64,000 nt of DNA from the NCBI RefSeq assembly GCF_900129875.1, contig NZ_FQXC01000001.1:372001-436000 (forward strand), given 5' to 3'. This stretch comes from Marivita hallyeonensis. Lineage in GTDB: Bacteria > Pseudomonadota > Alphaproteobacteria > Rhodobacterales > Rhodobacteraceae. Position numbers and translations under genes: made by a program. Every line of letters begins with the position of its first letter. Position 1 is the stretch's first letter. Positions 50,931 through 60,740 of the stretch are shown in pieces. The notes under the pieces are model-generated. The model had not been told where the DNA came from. It saw only the letters and a program-made list of their open reading frames with translations, and made no database searches.

Positions 50931-52880
50931 ATGAGCCTGCCACCCGGATTTCTTGATGAATTGCGGTCGCGCACCAGCCTGACACAGGTGGTCGGGCGAA
51001 AGGTCTTGTGGGATACGCGCAAGTCCAATCAGGCCAAGGGCGATATGTGGGCTCCGTGCCCGTTCCATCAGGAAAAGACGGCAAGCTTTCACGTCGATGA
51101 CCGTAAAGGTTACTATTACTGCTTTGGGTGCCACGCCAAAGGGGACTCGATATCGTTTGTGCGTGAAACCGAAAACGTTGGGTTCATGGAAGCGGTCGAG
51201 ATTTTGGCGGGCGAGGCAGGTATGCAGATGCCCGCGCGCGATCCGCAGGCGCAGGAACGGGCGGACAAACGTACTGAGTTGATCGAGGTGATGGAAAAGG
51301 CAGTGCGCTTTTTCCGTTTGCAGCTACGCAGCGCCGCGGGGGCGGAGGCACGCGATTACCTTGCTCGGCGTGGTCTGAACGAGGAAACGCAGGACCGCTT
51401 CGGCATCGGTTTTGCGCCCGCGGGCTGGCAGGTTCTGTGGGACAACCTCACCGGCCAAGGCATTGCCGAAGACAAGATCCTCGAAGCGGGTCTTGCCAAG
51501 CCGTCGCAAAAAGGCGGCAAGCCCTACGACACGTTCCGCAACCGGATCATGTTTCCCATCCATGATGCGCGCGGACGCCCGATCGCGTTTGGTGGGCGTG
51601 CGATGGACCCGGCGGACAACGCCAAATACCTGAACAGCCCGGAAACCCCGCTCTTCGACAAAAGCCGCACGCTTTATAATCTCGCTCCGGCCCGCGAGGC
51701 GGCTGGAAAGGGCCAGCCTTTGATTGTCGCGGAAGGGTACATGGATGTCATCGCCCTCGCGACTGGCGGGTTCGATGCCGCCGTCGCGCCACTGGGAACG
51801 GCTGTCACCGACACGCAATTGCAGATGCTGTGGCGCATTACCGATGAACCGATCATGGCTCTGGATGGGGACAAGGCCGGTCTGAACGCCGCCTATCGCG
51901 TGATCGATACCGCCCTGCCGTTATTGGAGGCCGGAAAATCGCTGCGCTTCGTTCTCTTGCCTGAGGGGCTGGATCCCGATGACCTTATCCGGTCCAAGGG
52001 AAGCGAGGCGATGCGTAAACTTGTCGACGGCGCTCAGCCCATGGTGCAGCTGCTGTGGCGGCGTGAAACCGAGGGGCGGGTGTTCGACAGCCCAGAGCGC
52101 AAAGCGGCCTTGGATAAGACACTCCGGGATCGCATGCGTCTGATCCAGGACCCGTCTCTGCGAAGTCATTACGGCGAAGAAATCAAACGTCTCCGATGGG
52201 AGCTGTTCCGCGGTCCCGCCAAGCAGTCCGCGGGCGGGTATAGAAAGGCCAACAGCGCCGGACAACATGGGAAGCCGTCCGAAGGCGCGCGCACTTCGGC
52301 GCTGGCTGCCGGTGGGGCGGACATCGAAACTCAGCTTCGAGAAGCAGTGATCCTTGCGGCGCTGCTGTCTACACCGGAGCTGATTGCCGAATTCGAAGGA
52401 CAGCTGGAAGGCATGCGCTGCGACAATCCAGATCATGCCGCAGTCAGATCGTGTCTTTTACGGCACGCCGCAGACGGTGTAGATGTCCTGCATACAGCGG
52501 CGAATGAAGCAGTCGGCAGTGATGCCCTTGAAAAACTGTGCCGGTCACGCCATGTGGCCATCACACCGTGCCTGCGAAACCCTGGCGACACTGATCTTGC
52601 GCGCATGACCATCGCCGAGGAGCTTGCCAAGCTGGAAGCGCATTCGGGGTTGGACGCGGAAATCGCGGAAGCCGTTGAGGATTTGTTCGGCCCGGCGGAT
52701 GAACGCGTGACATGGCGGCTTAGCCAAGCGGCCAAAGCCCGGCAGACGGCCCAACGGGCGCAAGCCGAAGACAAAACGGAATATGATCTGGGCCCGAACG
52801 GGGCCGCAATCAGCAAAGAGGAACGCAGCGCCTTCGCTGCTTTGATGGAAACTATACGCTTTGACAAACCGCGGAATTGA
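50931..52880 (+). CDS. dnaG: DNA primase
   Basis: 649 residues. N-terminal zinc-binding domain CPFHQEKTASFHVDDRKG followed by YYCFGCHAKGD (about 40-68; CHC2 type). The catalytic core has FGGRAMDP, KYLNSPETPLFDKS, the TOPRIM motif IVAEGYMDVIAL and ALDGDKAGLNAA. The C-terminal helicase-binding region is at about 460-649. It makes RNA primers at the replication fork. The start at 50931 (MSLPPGFLDELRSRTSLTQVVGRKV) matches family length; an upstream ATG at 50886 is less likely. rpoD follows after 112 nt; rpsU, which precedes dnaG in E. coli, is absent. Confidence 0.95.
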   Translation: MSLPPGFLDELRSRTSLTQVVGRKVLWDTRKSNQAKGDMWAPCPFHQEKTASFHVDDRKGYYYCFGCHAKGDSISFVRETENVGFMEAVEILAGEAGMQMPARDPQAQERADKRTELIEVMEKAVRFFRLQLRSAAGAEARDYLARRGLNEETQDRFGIGFAPAGWQVLWDNLTGQGIAEDKILEAGLAKPSQKGGKPYDTFRNRIMFPIHDARGRPIAFGGRAMDPADNAKYLNSPETPLFDKSRTLYNLAPAREAAGKGQPLIVAEGYMDVIALATGGFDAAVAPLGTAVTDTQLQMLWRITDEPIMALDGDKAGLNAAYRVIDTALPLLEAGKSLRFVLLPEGLDPDDLIRSKGSEAMRKLVDGAQPMVQLLWRRETEGRVFDSPERKAALDKTLRDRMRLIQDPSLRSHYGEEIKRLRWELFRGPAKQSAGGYRKANSAGQHGKPSEGARTSALAAGGADIETQLREAVILAALLSTPELIAEFEGQLEGMRCDNPDHAAVRSCLLRHAADGVDVLHTAANEAVGSDALEKLCRSRHVAITPCLRNPGDTDLARMTIAEELAKLEAHSGLDAEIAEAVEDLFGPADERVTWRLSQAAKARQTAQRAQAEDKTEYDLGPNGAAISKEERSAFAALMETIRFDKPRN

Positions 52881-52992
52881 CCAACGTTTGCTAAGGAAGG
52901 CGTAAACGAAAAAAGGTAAACGGGTGTGCGAATCACCAATTCGCGCTAATGATTCGGGTTAACCGAATCGCCCCGCCTCGACAGGAGCATCT

Positions 52993-54975
52993 ATGGCCGC
53001 CAAGGATAACGACGACGCCAAGACAGAAGACCGCGAGGAAGACGTCAGTCTTGATATGAGCCAAGCTGCGGTCAAGAAGATGATCGCCGAGGCGCGTGAA
53101 CGCGGATATATCACCTACGATCAGCTCAACGAAGTGCTGCCGCCCGATCAGGTCAGTTCCGACCAGATCGAGGATGTGATGTCGATGCTGTCCGAGATGG
53201 GCATCCAAGTCACCGAAGATGACGAGGAAGCCGACGACGACGACAAGGGCGCGACCGATCTCGTTCAGACCCAGAAACCGGGCGAGGTGACGCTGGCGTC
53301 CGGTACGACGGAAAAGCTGGACCGTACGGATGACCCGGTGCGCATGTATTTGCGCGAAATGGGCAGCGTGGAATTGCTGTCGCGCGAAGGCGAGATTGCG
53401 ATCGCCAAGCGCATTGAGGCCGGCCGCAACACGATGATCGCGGGCCTCTGCGAAAGCCCGCTGACCTTTCAGGCGATCACCATCTGGCGCGAGGAACTTC
53501 TGAGCGAAGATATTCTGCTGCGCGATGTGATCGATCTTGAGACCACCTTCGGCAACCAGATGGGCGAAGAGGGCGAGACAGAGGCGCCCGTGGTTGCGGG
53601 CACCGACACCGCGCCTGAGAAAACATCGGAAGACACACAGGAACTCGACGCCGATGGCAATCCGATTGCCACCGACGACGATGACGACGATGACGACCAG
53701 GCCAACATGTCGCTGGCCGCGATGGAAACGGCGCTCAAGCCGCGCGTGCTGGAAACGTTGGACCGCATCGCACAGGACTACGAAGAACTGTCGGCGATGC
53801 AGGACGAGCGGATCTCGGCGACCCTGAACGAAGACGGCTCTTTCAGCGCAATCGACGAAGAGCGCTATCAGAAGCTGCGGTCCGAGATCGTCGAACTGGT
53901 CAACGAACTGCACCTGCATAACAACCGCATCGAAGCGTTGATCGACCAGCTTTATGGGATCAACAAGCGCATCATGTCGATCGACAGCGCGATGGTAAAA
54001 CTCGCCGATCAGGCACGCATCAACCGGCGCGAGTTTATCGACGCCTATCGCGGGCGCGAGCTTGATCCGAACTGGTTGGACGAAATGTCCGAAAAATCCG
54101 GTCGGGGCTGGCAGATGTTCATCGAGCGGTCGCTGCCGAAGGCGGAAGAACTCCGCGCCGACATGGCGCAGGTGGGTCAGTACGTGGGCCTCGACATTTC
54201 TGAATTCCGCCGCATCGTGGCGCAGGTTCAGAAGGGCGAGAAAGAGGCGCGCCAAGCCAAGAAGGAAATGGTCGAGGCGAACCTGCGCCTCGTGATTTCC
54301 ATCGCCAAGAAATACACCAACCGGGGCCTGCAATTCCTCGACCTCATTCAGGAAGGCAACATCGGCCTGATGAAAGCGGTCGATAAGTTCGAATATCGCC
54401 GCGGCTACAAGTTTTCGACTTACGCAACATGGTGGATCCGTCAGGCGATCACGCGCTCCATCGCCGATCAGGCCCGCACGATCCGCATCCCGGTCCACAT
54501 GATCGAAACGATCAACAAGCTGGTCCGCACCGGTCGCCAGATGCTACACGAGATTGGCCGCGAGCCGACGCCTGAAGAACTGGCCGAAAAGTTGCAGATG
54601 CCGCTCGAGAAAGTCCGCAAGGTGATGAAGATCGCCAAGGAGCCGATCTCTCTCGAGACGCCCATCGGCGACGAGGAAGACAGCCAGCTTGGCGATTTCA
54701 TTGAGGACAAGAACGCGATCTTGCCACTGGACTCCGCGATTCAAGAGAACCTCAAAGAGACCACAACGCGTGTCCTGTCCTCCCTCACACCGCGCGAGGA
54801 ACGGGTCCTGCGCATGCGCTTCGGCATCGGCATGAACACCGACCACACGCTCGAAGAGGTCGGCCAACAGTTCAGCGTGACGCGCGAACGTATTCGTCAG
54901 ATCGAGGCGAAGGCGTTGCGCAAGCTAAAGCACCCGTCGCGCAGCAGGAAACTGCGCAGTTTCCTGGATCAGTAA
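52993..54975 (+). CDS. rpoD: RNA polymerase primary sigma factor RpoD
   Basis: 660 residues. Region 1.1 at about 15-75 ([28 protein letters not shown]). An acidic stretch near 170-235 (EETEAP... DDDDDDD) lies in the non-conserved region. Region 2 [56 protein letters not shown] holds the -10 contact residues. Region 3 and region 4 follow ([46 protein letters not shown]). The housekeeping sigma factor. Confidence 0.97.
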   Translation: MAAKDNDDAKTEDREEDVSLDMSQAAVKKMIAEARERGYITYDQLNEVLPPDQVSSDQIEDVMSMLSEMGIQVTEDDEEADDDDKGATDLVQTQKPGEVTLASGTTEKLDRTDDPVRMYLREMGSVELLSREGEIAIAKRIEAGRNTMIAGLCESPLTFQAITIWREELLSEDILLRDVIDLETTFGNQMGEEGETEAPVVAGTDTAPEKTSEDTQELDADGNPIATDDDDDDDDQANMSLAAMETALKPRVLETLDRIAQDYEELSAMQDERISATLNEDGSFSAIDEERYQKLRSEIVELVNELHLHNNRIEALIDQLYGINKRIMSIDSAMVKLADQARINRREFIDAYRGRELDPNWLDEMSEKSGRGWQMFIERSLPKAEELRADMAQVGQYVGLDISEFRRIVAQVQKGEKEARQAKKEMVEANLRLVISIAKKYTNRGLQFLDLIQEGNIGLMKAVDKFEYRRGYKFSTYATWWIRQAITRSIADQARTIRIPVHMIETINKLVRTGRQMLHEIGREPTPEELAEKLQMPLEKVRKVMKIAKEPISLETPIGDEEDSQLGDFIEDKNAILPLDSAIQENLKETTTRVLSSLTPREERVLRMRFGIGMNTDHTLEEVGQQFSVTRERIRQIEAKALRKLKHPSRSRKLRSFLDQ

Positions 54976-54978
54976 GGC

Positions 54979-55257
54979 GTGTCGTTTCTGAAGAAACTCT
55001 TCGGCGGCGGCGGAGGAAGCTCCGCCCCGTCAGCGCCTGCGGAAACGTATCAAGGCTATACGATCTTCGCCGAACCGATCAAAGACGGCGGTACGTGGCG
55101 CATCTCTGCCCGGATCGAGAAAGAGATCGCGGGCGAGATCAAGGCGCACCAGTTGGTACGTGCGGATACTCTGCAAAGCTACGAAGACGCGGTGAAAGCG
55201 TCCGTTGCCAAGGCGCAGATGCTGATCGATCAGCAGGGCGATCTGATCTTCGAATAA
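54979..55257 (+). CDS. HlyU family protein
   Basis: 92 residues from a GTG start 3 nt after rpoD. An N-terminal FLKKLFGGGGGSSAPS linker leads to a small domain YQGYTIFAEPIKDGGTWRISARIEKEI, HQLVRADTLQSYEDAVKASVAKAQMLIDQQG, which fits PF10115 (HlyU). Despite the name, this family is not the Vibrio HlyU winged-helix type and its function is unknown. Very likely co-transcribed with rpoD. Confidence 0.82.
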   Translation: MSFLKKLFGGGGGSSAPSAPAETYQGYTIFAEPIKDGGTWRISARIEKEIAGEIKAHQLVRADTLQSYEDAVKASVAKAQMLIDQQGDLIFE

Positions 55258-55383
55258 CGCGCTGTTTCATCACGCCGATTTCACGAAAACATCACGTCGC
55301 AACACCGCACATCACCCCTGCGCGTTTGCGCCTTTTTTCGCGGGCCTCACGAACCCACCTTTTGGGTATGAAAGGATCCCGCC

Positions 55384-55548
55384 ATGAAACACATTCTATT
55401 CGCAGTGGCATTGCTGACGCCCGGATTGGCAGCAGCGTACCCCAACCCAAATGTGACCATCTCTATCGCGGCTGGTGACCTCGTCGACTCCATCTGGACG
55501 CAGCCAAAACCAGCGCCGCTCATTCTGGCCGAGAACGGGGCCAAGTAA
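55384..55548 (+). CDS. Short secreted peptide
   Basis: 54 residues. A clear signal peptide (MKHILFAVALLTPGLAAA) is followed by a 36-residue mature segment YPNPNVTISIAAGDLVDSIWTQPKPAPLILAENGAK with no Cys. AAAGGATC precedes the ATG at good spacing, and a strong terminator follows directly. No family recognised. Confidence 0.6.
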   Translation: MKHILFAVALLTPGLAAAYPNPNVTISIAAGDLVDSIWTQPKPAPLILAENGAK

Positions 55549-55549
55549 C

Positions 55550-55585
55550 AAAAACGCCGCGAGCCTCAGAGGCCGCGGCGTTTTT
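55550..55585. terminator. Bidirectional terminator between the short secreted peptide and the 66-residue repeat protein
   Basis: Twelve-base stem AAAAACGCCGCG/CGCGGCGTTTTT with a nested GCCT-CAG-AGGC hairpin and A/T runs on both ends. Lies between convergent genes. Confidence 0.9.
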
Positions 55586-55602
55586 ATTTTGAGCGAATTG
55601 GT

Positions 55603-55803
55603 TTAGGTGCGATCCGCTTGATTTGGGTCCGACGTCGTGCCCGGTCCGGTGCTGGGATCGTCGTTGGTTTGCGTCGGCCCCGTCGGTTCTTTCGGCACAT
55701 CGCTGTCCTTTGCGGGCCAAGGATCAATGTCGTTCAGATCCGCCTGATTTGGATCCGATGTCGTGCCAGGCCCCGTTTTCGGGTCGTCGTTCGTTTGGGT
55801 CAT
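55603..55803 (-). CDS. Small acidic protein with tandem repeat
   Basis: 66 residues built from two near-copies of TQTNDDPxTGPGTTSDPNQAD (about residues 2-22 and 43-64), joined by LNDIDPWPAKDSDVPKEPTGP. No hydrophobic segment, so probably disordered and cytoplasmic. AGGAAAAAGAT precedes the ATG, and the gene starts 10 nt after the SDR stop, so it is likely the second gene of that transcript. No function can be assigned. Confidence 0.62.
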   Translation of the reverse strand: MTQTNDDPKTGPGTTSDPNQADLNDIDPWPAKDSDVPKEPTGPTQTNDDPSTGPGTTSDPNQADRT

Positions 55804-55813
55804 ATCTTTTTCC

Positions 55814-56485
55814 TCAATTCGTGGGCATCAGGAAGACTTCCTGAATTGTCGCGCGCTGGTCCGCCTCAAGCGCGAACACTGCAGCCTGCGCGACATCATC
55901 GGGATGCAGCTTGTCCGGCTTGGCTTCGTCAAAGAACGGAGTGTCCACCATACCCGGTGCAATGACCGTGCAGCGCCCACCCCATTCACGCATTTCTTCG
56001 GCAATGTTGCCGCCGTAGCCGTGCACGAACCATTTGGAGGCACCGTAGACCGAGCCCTTGATATGACGACGGCCGGCAGCTGAACCCGTCATCAGCAGAT
56101 GCCCCTTGGCTTCCTTGAGATACGGCATGGCTGCTTTGGTGGTGTAGAGAAGCCCCATGATGTTCAGCGTGATCATCTGGTGCCATTCGTCGGGATCGCC
56201 CGCGTCCGTCCCGGCCGCGCTTAGACCCGTACCCGCATTGGCAAAAGCTGCATTCACTTGACCGAACCGGTCTTTCAGCGAGCTGATCGCTTTTTTCTGC
56301 GTTTCGAAATCTGTTGCATCGCCCGGCAACACCAAAGCGCTGTCGCCGAATTCCGACGCGAGCTCGTTCAGCTTGTCTTCCGACCGCGCGAACAGTCCGA
56401 CGTTCCAACCGCGCTCGACCGCCGCGCGCGCGGTCGCTGCGCCGATGCCGGTTGATGCGCCGGTGATGAAAAGCGTTTTCGACAT
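55814..56485 (-). CDS. SDR family oxidoreductase
   Basis: 223 residues. Cofactor motif TGASTGIG at about 8-15, NAG in FANAGTG, the active-site Ser in LLMTGSAAG, and Tyr/Lys in YGASKWFVHGY. The size is that of a classical short-chain dehydrogenase. ARSEDK after the first beta-strand pair suggests NADP(H). Substrate unknown. GAGGTGACTCC-like bases lie on the opposite strand; the upstream region has one weak EcfG-type candidate. Confidence 0.88.
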   Translation of the reverse strand: MSKTLFITGASTGIGAATARAAVERGWNVGLFARSEDKLNELASEFGDSALVLPGDATDFETQKKAISSLKDRFGQVNAAFANAGTGLSAAGTDAGDPDEWHQMITLNIMGLLYTTKAAMPYLKEAKGHLLMTGSAAGRRHIKGSVYGASKWFVHGYGGNIAEEMREWGGRCTVIAPGMVDTPFFDEAKPDKLHPDDVAQAAVFALEADQRATIQEVFLMPTN

Positions 56486-56517
56486 GAGAGGTGACTCCTT
56501 GTGCGTGTTATCGGGAT

Positions 56518-56542
56518 AACGCGTGGCCCCGGCAATGGTTGC
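56518..56542 (-). promoter_or_regulatory. Weak EcfG-type promoter candidate for the SDR gene
   Basis: Minus strand GCAAC (56542-56538), 16 nt, CGTT (56521-56518). The -35 element has one mismatch to GGAAC. Leader about 26 nt. Listed because spacing is exact. Confidence 0.3.
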
Positions 56543-56601
56543 AACGCGATGCCACCGCGCCGAAACTGCACTGGACCCATTTGCCGCAAACGAGTTCAGT
56601 C

Positions 56602-57006
56602 ATGCAGACCACTTTCACCATCCAGACCAATGGCCCGGGCCTTTACGAGTTCACCAAAGACGTGTCGTCGTGGGTCAGCGGAAGCGGTCTCCTGACGCTC
56701 TTTGTCCAGCACACGTCGGCGAGCCTGCTGATCCAGGAAAACGCTGATCCAGAGGTGCAAACGGACCTGACCGCCTTTTTCCATCGTCTCGTGCCTCCGA
56801 CCACGGATCCGTCGATGTCCTACATCACCCATACCTACGAAGGCCCGGACGACATGCCCGCGCATATCAAGGCCGCAATGATGCCTGTAAGCCTGTCCAT
56901 CCCGGTGACGAATGGGCGGCTTGCGCTTGGCACGTGGCAGGGCATCTACCTGTTCGAGCACCGCTCTGCGCCGCACGCGCGACGGGTTGTTGCGCATCTG
57001 GCATAG
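56602..57006 (+). CDS. YjbQ family protein (UPF0047)
   Basis: 134 residues, one compact domain. The hallmark segments are LLTLFVQHTSASLLIQENADPEVQTDLTAFFHRLVP, MPAHIKAAMMPVSLSIPVTNGRLALGTWQGIYLFEHR; the His/Glu residues sit where a metal binds in the family. A secondary thiamin-phosphate synthase activity is described for YjbQ (family knowledge), but its biological role is uncertain. The start at 56602 fits family length; the reading to 56491 adds 37 unrelated residues. Confidence 0.88.
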   Translation: MQTTFTIQTNGPGLYEFTKDVSSWVSGSGLLTLFVQHTSASLLIQENADPEVQTDLTAFFHRLVPPTTDPSMSYITHTYEGPDDMPAHIKAAMMPVSLSIPVTNGRLALGTWQGIYLFEHRSAPHARRVVAHLA

Positions 57007-57136
57007 CCGCGCCGCCACCACCACTTGCGGTGCGAAATCCCCTCTACCCAAAACTTCGAGGCTGACCTATAGTGGCTGTGGATAAGTGGGGCGAACCCAC
57101 AGTCAGAGGCAGAGACGAAGAAGAGGGGGACGGCCA

Positions 57137-57613
57137 ATGCGCTGCCCGTTTTGCGGAAATATCGATTCACAGGTGAAAGACAGCCGTCCAGCCGAGGACC
57201 ACGTTGCCATCAGGCGCAGGCGGTTCTGCCCGGCTTGCGGGGGGCGTTTCACCACCTATGAGCGGGTTCAACTGCGCGACCTCGTCGTGATCAAAACCAA
57301 CGGTCGCCGCGAAGACTTCGACCGGGACAAACTGGAACGGTCTATCCGCATTGCGCTGCAAAAACGGCCATTGGACCCCGAGCGTATCGATCAGATGATC
57401 TCGGGCATCGTCCGTCGGCTTGAAAGCCTTGGAGAGACCGACATCGCGTCGAAACAGATCGGCGAGATCGTGATGGAGACTCTGGCCCGGATCGACACGG
57501 TGGCCTACGTACGCTTCGCGAGCGTCTACAAGAACTTCCAGGAAGCCGACGACTTCGATAAGTTCGTCAGCGAACTGCGTCCCGACAAAGACAAAGCCAA
57601 ACCCGAAGGTTGA
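57137..57613 (+). CDS. nrdR: Transcriptional repressor NrdR
   Basis: 158 residues. N-terminal zinc ribbon [18 protein letters not shown]...[17 protein letters not shown] (four Cys), followed by the ATP-cone [22 protein letters not shown]. It represses ribonucleotide reductase genes when dATP is high. GAGGGGGACGGCCA precedes the ATG. Followed after 9 nt by ribD, the conserved nrdR-rib order of Alphaproteobacteria. Confidence 0.96.
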   Translation: MRCPFCGNIDSQVKDSRPAEDHVAIRRRRFCPACGGRFTTYERVQLRDLVVIKTNGRREDFDRDKLERSIRIALQKRPLDPERIDQMISGIVRRLESLGETDIASKQIGEIVMETLARIDTVAYVRFASVYKNFQEADDFDKFVSELRPDKDKAKPEG

Positions 57614-57622
57614 CCGCAGCCC

Positions 57623-58735
57623 ATGCGCCCGGAAGATGCGCACCATATGGACCGGGCGTTGGAATTGGGCCGACGCGGATTGGGCAACACGTGGCCCAAT
57701 CCCGCCGTTGGGTGCGTTCTGGTGCGGGATGGCGCTGTCGTCGGCGAGGGCTGGACCCAGCCGGGTGGACGACCACATGCCGAGGCAATGGCACTCGAAC
57801 TGGCAGGTGCGTCCGCCAAGGGTGCCACAGCCTATGTCACGCTCGAACCCTGTGCGCATCATGGCGCCACGCCACCCTGCGCGGACGCACTGATCGCTGC
57901 CGGTATCAGCCGGGTCGTTGCGCCTTTCGCGGATGAGGACCCTCGTGTGTCCGGGAAAGGATTTGCCAAGCTGAGAACCGCGGGTGTCGAGGTCACGACC
58001 GGCGTCGGCGCGGATGAAGCGGCGCGCCACCATACGGGATTTTTCCATCGTGTGCGGCACGGCCGGCCATTGCTCACGCTCAAACTGGCGACCAGTCTAG
58101 ACGGCCGGATCGCGACGGCGAGTGGTGACAGCCAGTGGATTACCGGGCCCGAGACACGTGCCTACGTTCACGGCCTTCGTGCAACGCATGATGCGGTGAT
58201 GGTCGGGGCAGGGACTGCCCGCGCCGATGATCCACTGTTGACGGTGCGTGGTCGGGACGTCGTGCAGCAACCGGTACGCATTGTCGTCTCGCGCAGGCTC
58301 GACCTGCCTCAGAACAGCCAGATGTCCCGGACGGTGGACGAAGCACCTCTATGGCTGTGCCACGCCGAGGACGCGCCTCAGGAGGTCCGCAACCTCTGGA
58401 CGGATTTGGGCGCAACCCTAATCGAGGTGCCACTGAACGGGCGACAACTCGACATTTCTGCCTTGATGCAGGCTCTGGGGTCGCAGGGCCTTACACGCGT
58501 GTTCTGCGAAGGCGGAGGCGATCTTGCGGCAAGCCTGCTCGCCGCAGATCGGGTGGATGCGTTGGACTTGCATCAGGGCGGGGTGATCATCGGTGCCGAA
58601 GGTCGACCGGCACTGGGTGCATTGGGGCTCGACAAGTTGTCAGAAGCGCCGCGCTTTGTGCTGGACAGGGTCACTTCGATTGGCAACGACGTGGTGCAAA
58701 GCTGGACCCGTCACCGACGCCAGAGCCAGGAATAG
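57623..58735 (+). CDS. ribD: Bifunctional riboflavin biosynthesis protein RibD (deaminase/reductase)
   Basis: 370 residues. Deaminase domain at about 1-145 with zinc ligands in PHAEAMALE and PCAHHGATPPCADAL. Reductase domain at about 150-365 (TLKLATSLDGRIATASGDSQWITGPETRAYVHGLRATHDAVMVGAGTARADDPLLTVR; VFCEGGGDLAASLLAA). It catalyses two steps from the GTP-derived pyrimidine to ArPP. Its 3' end overlaps the capsule gene kpsC on the other strand by 25 nt. No FMN riboswitch was seen. Confidence 0.95.
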   Translation: MRPEDAHHMDRALELGRRGLGNTWPNPAVGCVLVRDGAVVGEGWTQPGGRPHAEAMALELAGASAKGATAYVTLEPCAHHGATPPCADALIAAGISRVVAPFADEDPRVSGKGFAKLRTAGVEVTTGVGADEAARHHTGFFHRVRHGRPLLTLKLATSLDGRIATASGDSQWITGPETRAYVHGLRATHDAVMVGAGTARADDPLLTVRGRDVVQQPVRIVVSRRLDLPQNSQMSRTVDEAPLWLCHAEDAPQEVRNLWTDLGATLIEVPLNGRQLDISALMQALGSQGLTRVFCEGGGDLAASLLAADRVDALDLHQGGVIIGAEGRPALGALGLDKLSEAPRFVLDRVTSIGNDVVQSWTRHRRQSQE

Positions 58736-60735
58736 GTGGACAAGAGCCCCTGAGCCTTGCTCAGCGCGCGGAGCCTTGGCGGCGTCTGGATCGCGCCGGT
58801 CGCCAGTCTGTCCAGAACCACCTCAACCGGGCAGGTCTGGCCAGTCACCGGATCGAAGTATCGCGGATAAGCAATCAGCGCGGCGTGGACCAATCCTTCC
58901 AACGGAACCTTCACTGTCCGCCTATCGGGCATCTCACACAGGTCGGTTGTCAGGCCCCAACCGGCGTAGAACGGCACGCCCAACGTGGTGACGGGCAGCC
59001 CGCGCATCAACGCTTCAAACCCCGCCAGCGATGTCAGGGTCCACAATGCATCGACTTTTCCAAAGAGGCAGGCAATCGGAGCGTCCGTCGTGACCTCGTC
59101 GGCCCAATCCAAGGCCTGTGGGACCGCGCCGGGGCGCAAGCCCGCAAGCACGTCGGGGTGGGGTTTGTAAAGGATGTGAGCCTCGGGATTCTTTGCCCGA
59201 ACGCACTCCAACAGCGCAGAGTTTGAGGTTATGTCGGGTGATCCCAACAGGATTGACGCATCGTCCTCGACCTGACCCGGTACGAGGATCCTATGCGTCT
59301 CGCCAAGCGCCTCATCGGAGGGCGAAACGGTGCCCGAGTGGTACTTTGTGACGCCTTCCGAGACGATCCGCGCCATAAGCCGGCGTGTGCGTGCGACCGC
59401 GTCATCGGGAAGATCAGCGCTTTCCGAGATCAATGTCTCAAGTCGCGACGGCCGCGTCGGATCGTAGTACATTCCAAGATCGTCCAGCGCGAGTGAGAGA
59501 GGCGGCACCAGTTCCGCGCCCAGTCCCTGCGACCGGATGAAACCATCCTCCACACGCCAAGCGTCTGAAACGGTCGCAGGACCAGAGCCCCAGACCATTG
59601 TGCGCGCCGTGCCTGAAGCGCTCTTTCCAAAGCGCATCTGTTTGTGCTGGCCGAACATGGCATTCATATGCGGGCGTTTCCAAAGGCGGATGTTCTGTCC
59701 GACCCAACCTTGGTGGTCGTCCTGCCACGCGCGCCGTCGCGCCTCGATCACATCCATGACGCGCGCGAGATCGCACAGGCAGTCCTCGAACGGGTCATAC
59801 CAGACCGGGAATTTGATCATTGCCGCGGCGAAAAGCTGGGCCCGGGTGAGTTTCCTTTGGCGACGGTCCAAGCTGTGCTCATCCTCGCTCAGACCCCATC
59901 CGGCATAAAAAGGCGTGCCGAACACACGGGGTTTGTGACCAGCGAGGATCGCTTCGAAGCCCATTTGAGACGACAGCGTGTAGACCGCCGTCGCCCCGGA
60001 AAAGAGATCGGCGGGCGCAATGTTCCCATCCACAAAGGAGATCCGGCCCTGCGCCTGGTCTTCCGTGTAATGGCCACCACGTTTGCCCGCACGGGTTTCC
60101 GGGTGAGAACGGATGAGAATACGCGCTGCGGGATGTTCGGTTTGCGCGTAGTACAGCATCTCCGCAAATCGCGCTTTGGCGACCTTGGCGTCTGGCACCG
60201 ATGCGCGCACCGACGCATCGTTTTCCGCCTGATCGATCACCAGGACGTACCCCGGGTCGGGCGCTAAGATATCACGCTCGCACGCGCTGTACTTGGACAA
60301 TCGCTCGCGCATCATGCGCGCCATCAGCATCCGCGCATCGTTCAAAAGCGCGGTGTCGTCCAGCGGGTCTTCGATAAGGAGCGTTTCGAGGTCAGAAGGG
60401 CGCGATGCGTCGAAGTGCATGCCCGTTGTGTCGAGCAACAGACCCAAAGGTGGCTCATGGGCGACACGGCCGGGATGCAGGGACCTGAGAAACGCGTCCT
60501 CTACGCGTAAAACCGGCGCGTTCCGACCTTCAGCTACGGCCACACCGCGTTGTGCGCTGGGCGCGTCGCCCCAAACGCCGACCCAGTCGCCGTCTTTCGG
60601 TTGGCCCAGAGACACTTGCCATCCCGCCAAAGACAAGATGCGCTTGATCCGGCTTTGGGTCAGAAAACCGCTGTTGTAGACGCACAAACGCCGAGGGGAT
60701 GCTCCCTCGGCGCTCGGAATTTCAGAAGGCGACAT
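58711..60735 (-). CDS. kpsC: Capsule polysaccharide beta-Kdo transferase KpsC-like
   Basis: 674 residues, the size of E. coli KpsC (about 675). Two related halves are seen. N-half: VEDAFLRSLHPGRVAHEPPLGLLLDTTGMHFDASRPSDLE and YTLSSQMGFEAILAGHKPRVFGTPFYAGWGL. C-half: VEDGFIRSQGLGAELVPPLSLALDDLGMYYDPTRPSRLE and WTLTSLAGFEALMRGLPVTTLGVPFYAGWGL. KpsC uses two such domains to build the Kdo linker on the lipid anchor of capsules (family knowledge). The start at 60735 lies 5 nt after the neighbouring stop; the longer frame to 60828 lies inside that gene. Confidence 0.92.
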   Translation of the reverse strand: MSPSEIPSAEGASPRRLCVYNSGFLTQSRIKRILSLAGWQVSLGQPKDGDWVGVWGDAPSAQRGVAVAEGRNAPVLRVEDAFLRSLHPGRVAHEPPLGLLLDTTGMHFDASRPSDLETLLIEDPLDDTALLNDARMLMARMMRERLSKYSACERDILAPDPGYVLVIDQAENDASVRASVPDAKVAKARFAEMLYYAQTEHPAARILIRSHPETRAGKRGGHYTEDQAQGRISFVDGNIAPADLFSGATAVYTLSSQMGFEAILAGHKPRVFGTPFYAGWGLSEDEHSLDRRQRKLTRAQLFAAAMIKFPVWYDPFEDCLCDLARVMDVIEARRRAWQDDHQGWVGQNIRLWKRPHMNAMFGQHKQMRFGKSASGTARTMVWGSGPATVSDAWRVEDGFIRSQGLGAELVPPLSLALDDLGMYYDPTRPSRLETLISESADLPDDAVARTRRLMARIVSEGVTKYHSGTVSPSDEALGETHRILVPGQVEDDASILLGSPDITSNSALLECVRAKNPEAHILYKPHPDVLAGLRPGAVPQALDWADEVTTDAPIACLFGKVDALWTLTSLAGFEALMRGLPVTTLGVPFYAGWGLTTDLCEMPDRRTVKVPLEGLVHAALIAYPRYFDPVTGQTCPVEVVLDRLATGAIQTPPRLRALSKAQGLLSTYSWLWRR

Positions 60736-60740
60736 ACGGT

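Noticed and set aside
52933-54498. Minus-strand open frame of 521 codons opposite rpoD
   Set aside because: rpoD is unambiguous; the antisense translation is low-information (Leu/Phe/His/Arg/Val-rich) and has no ribosome site.
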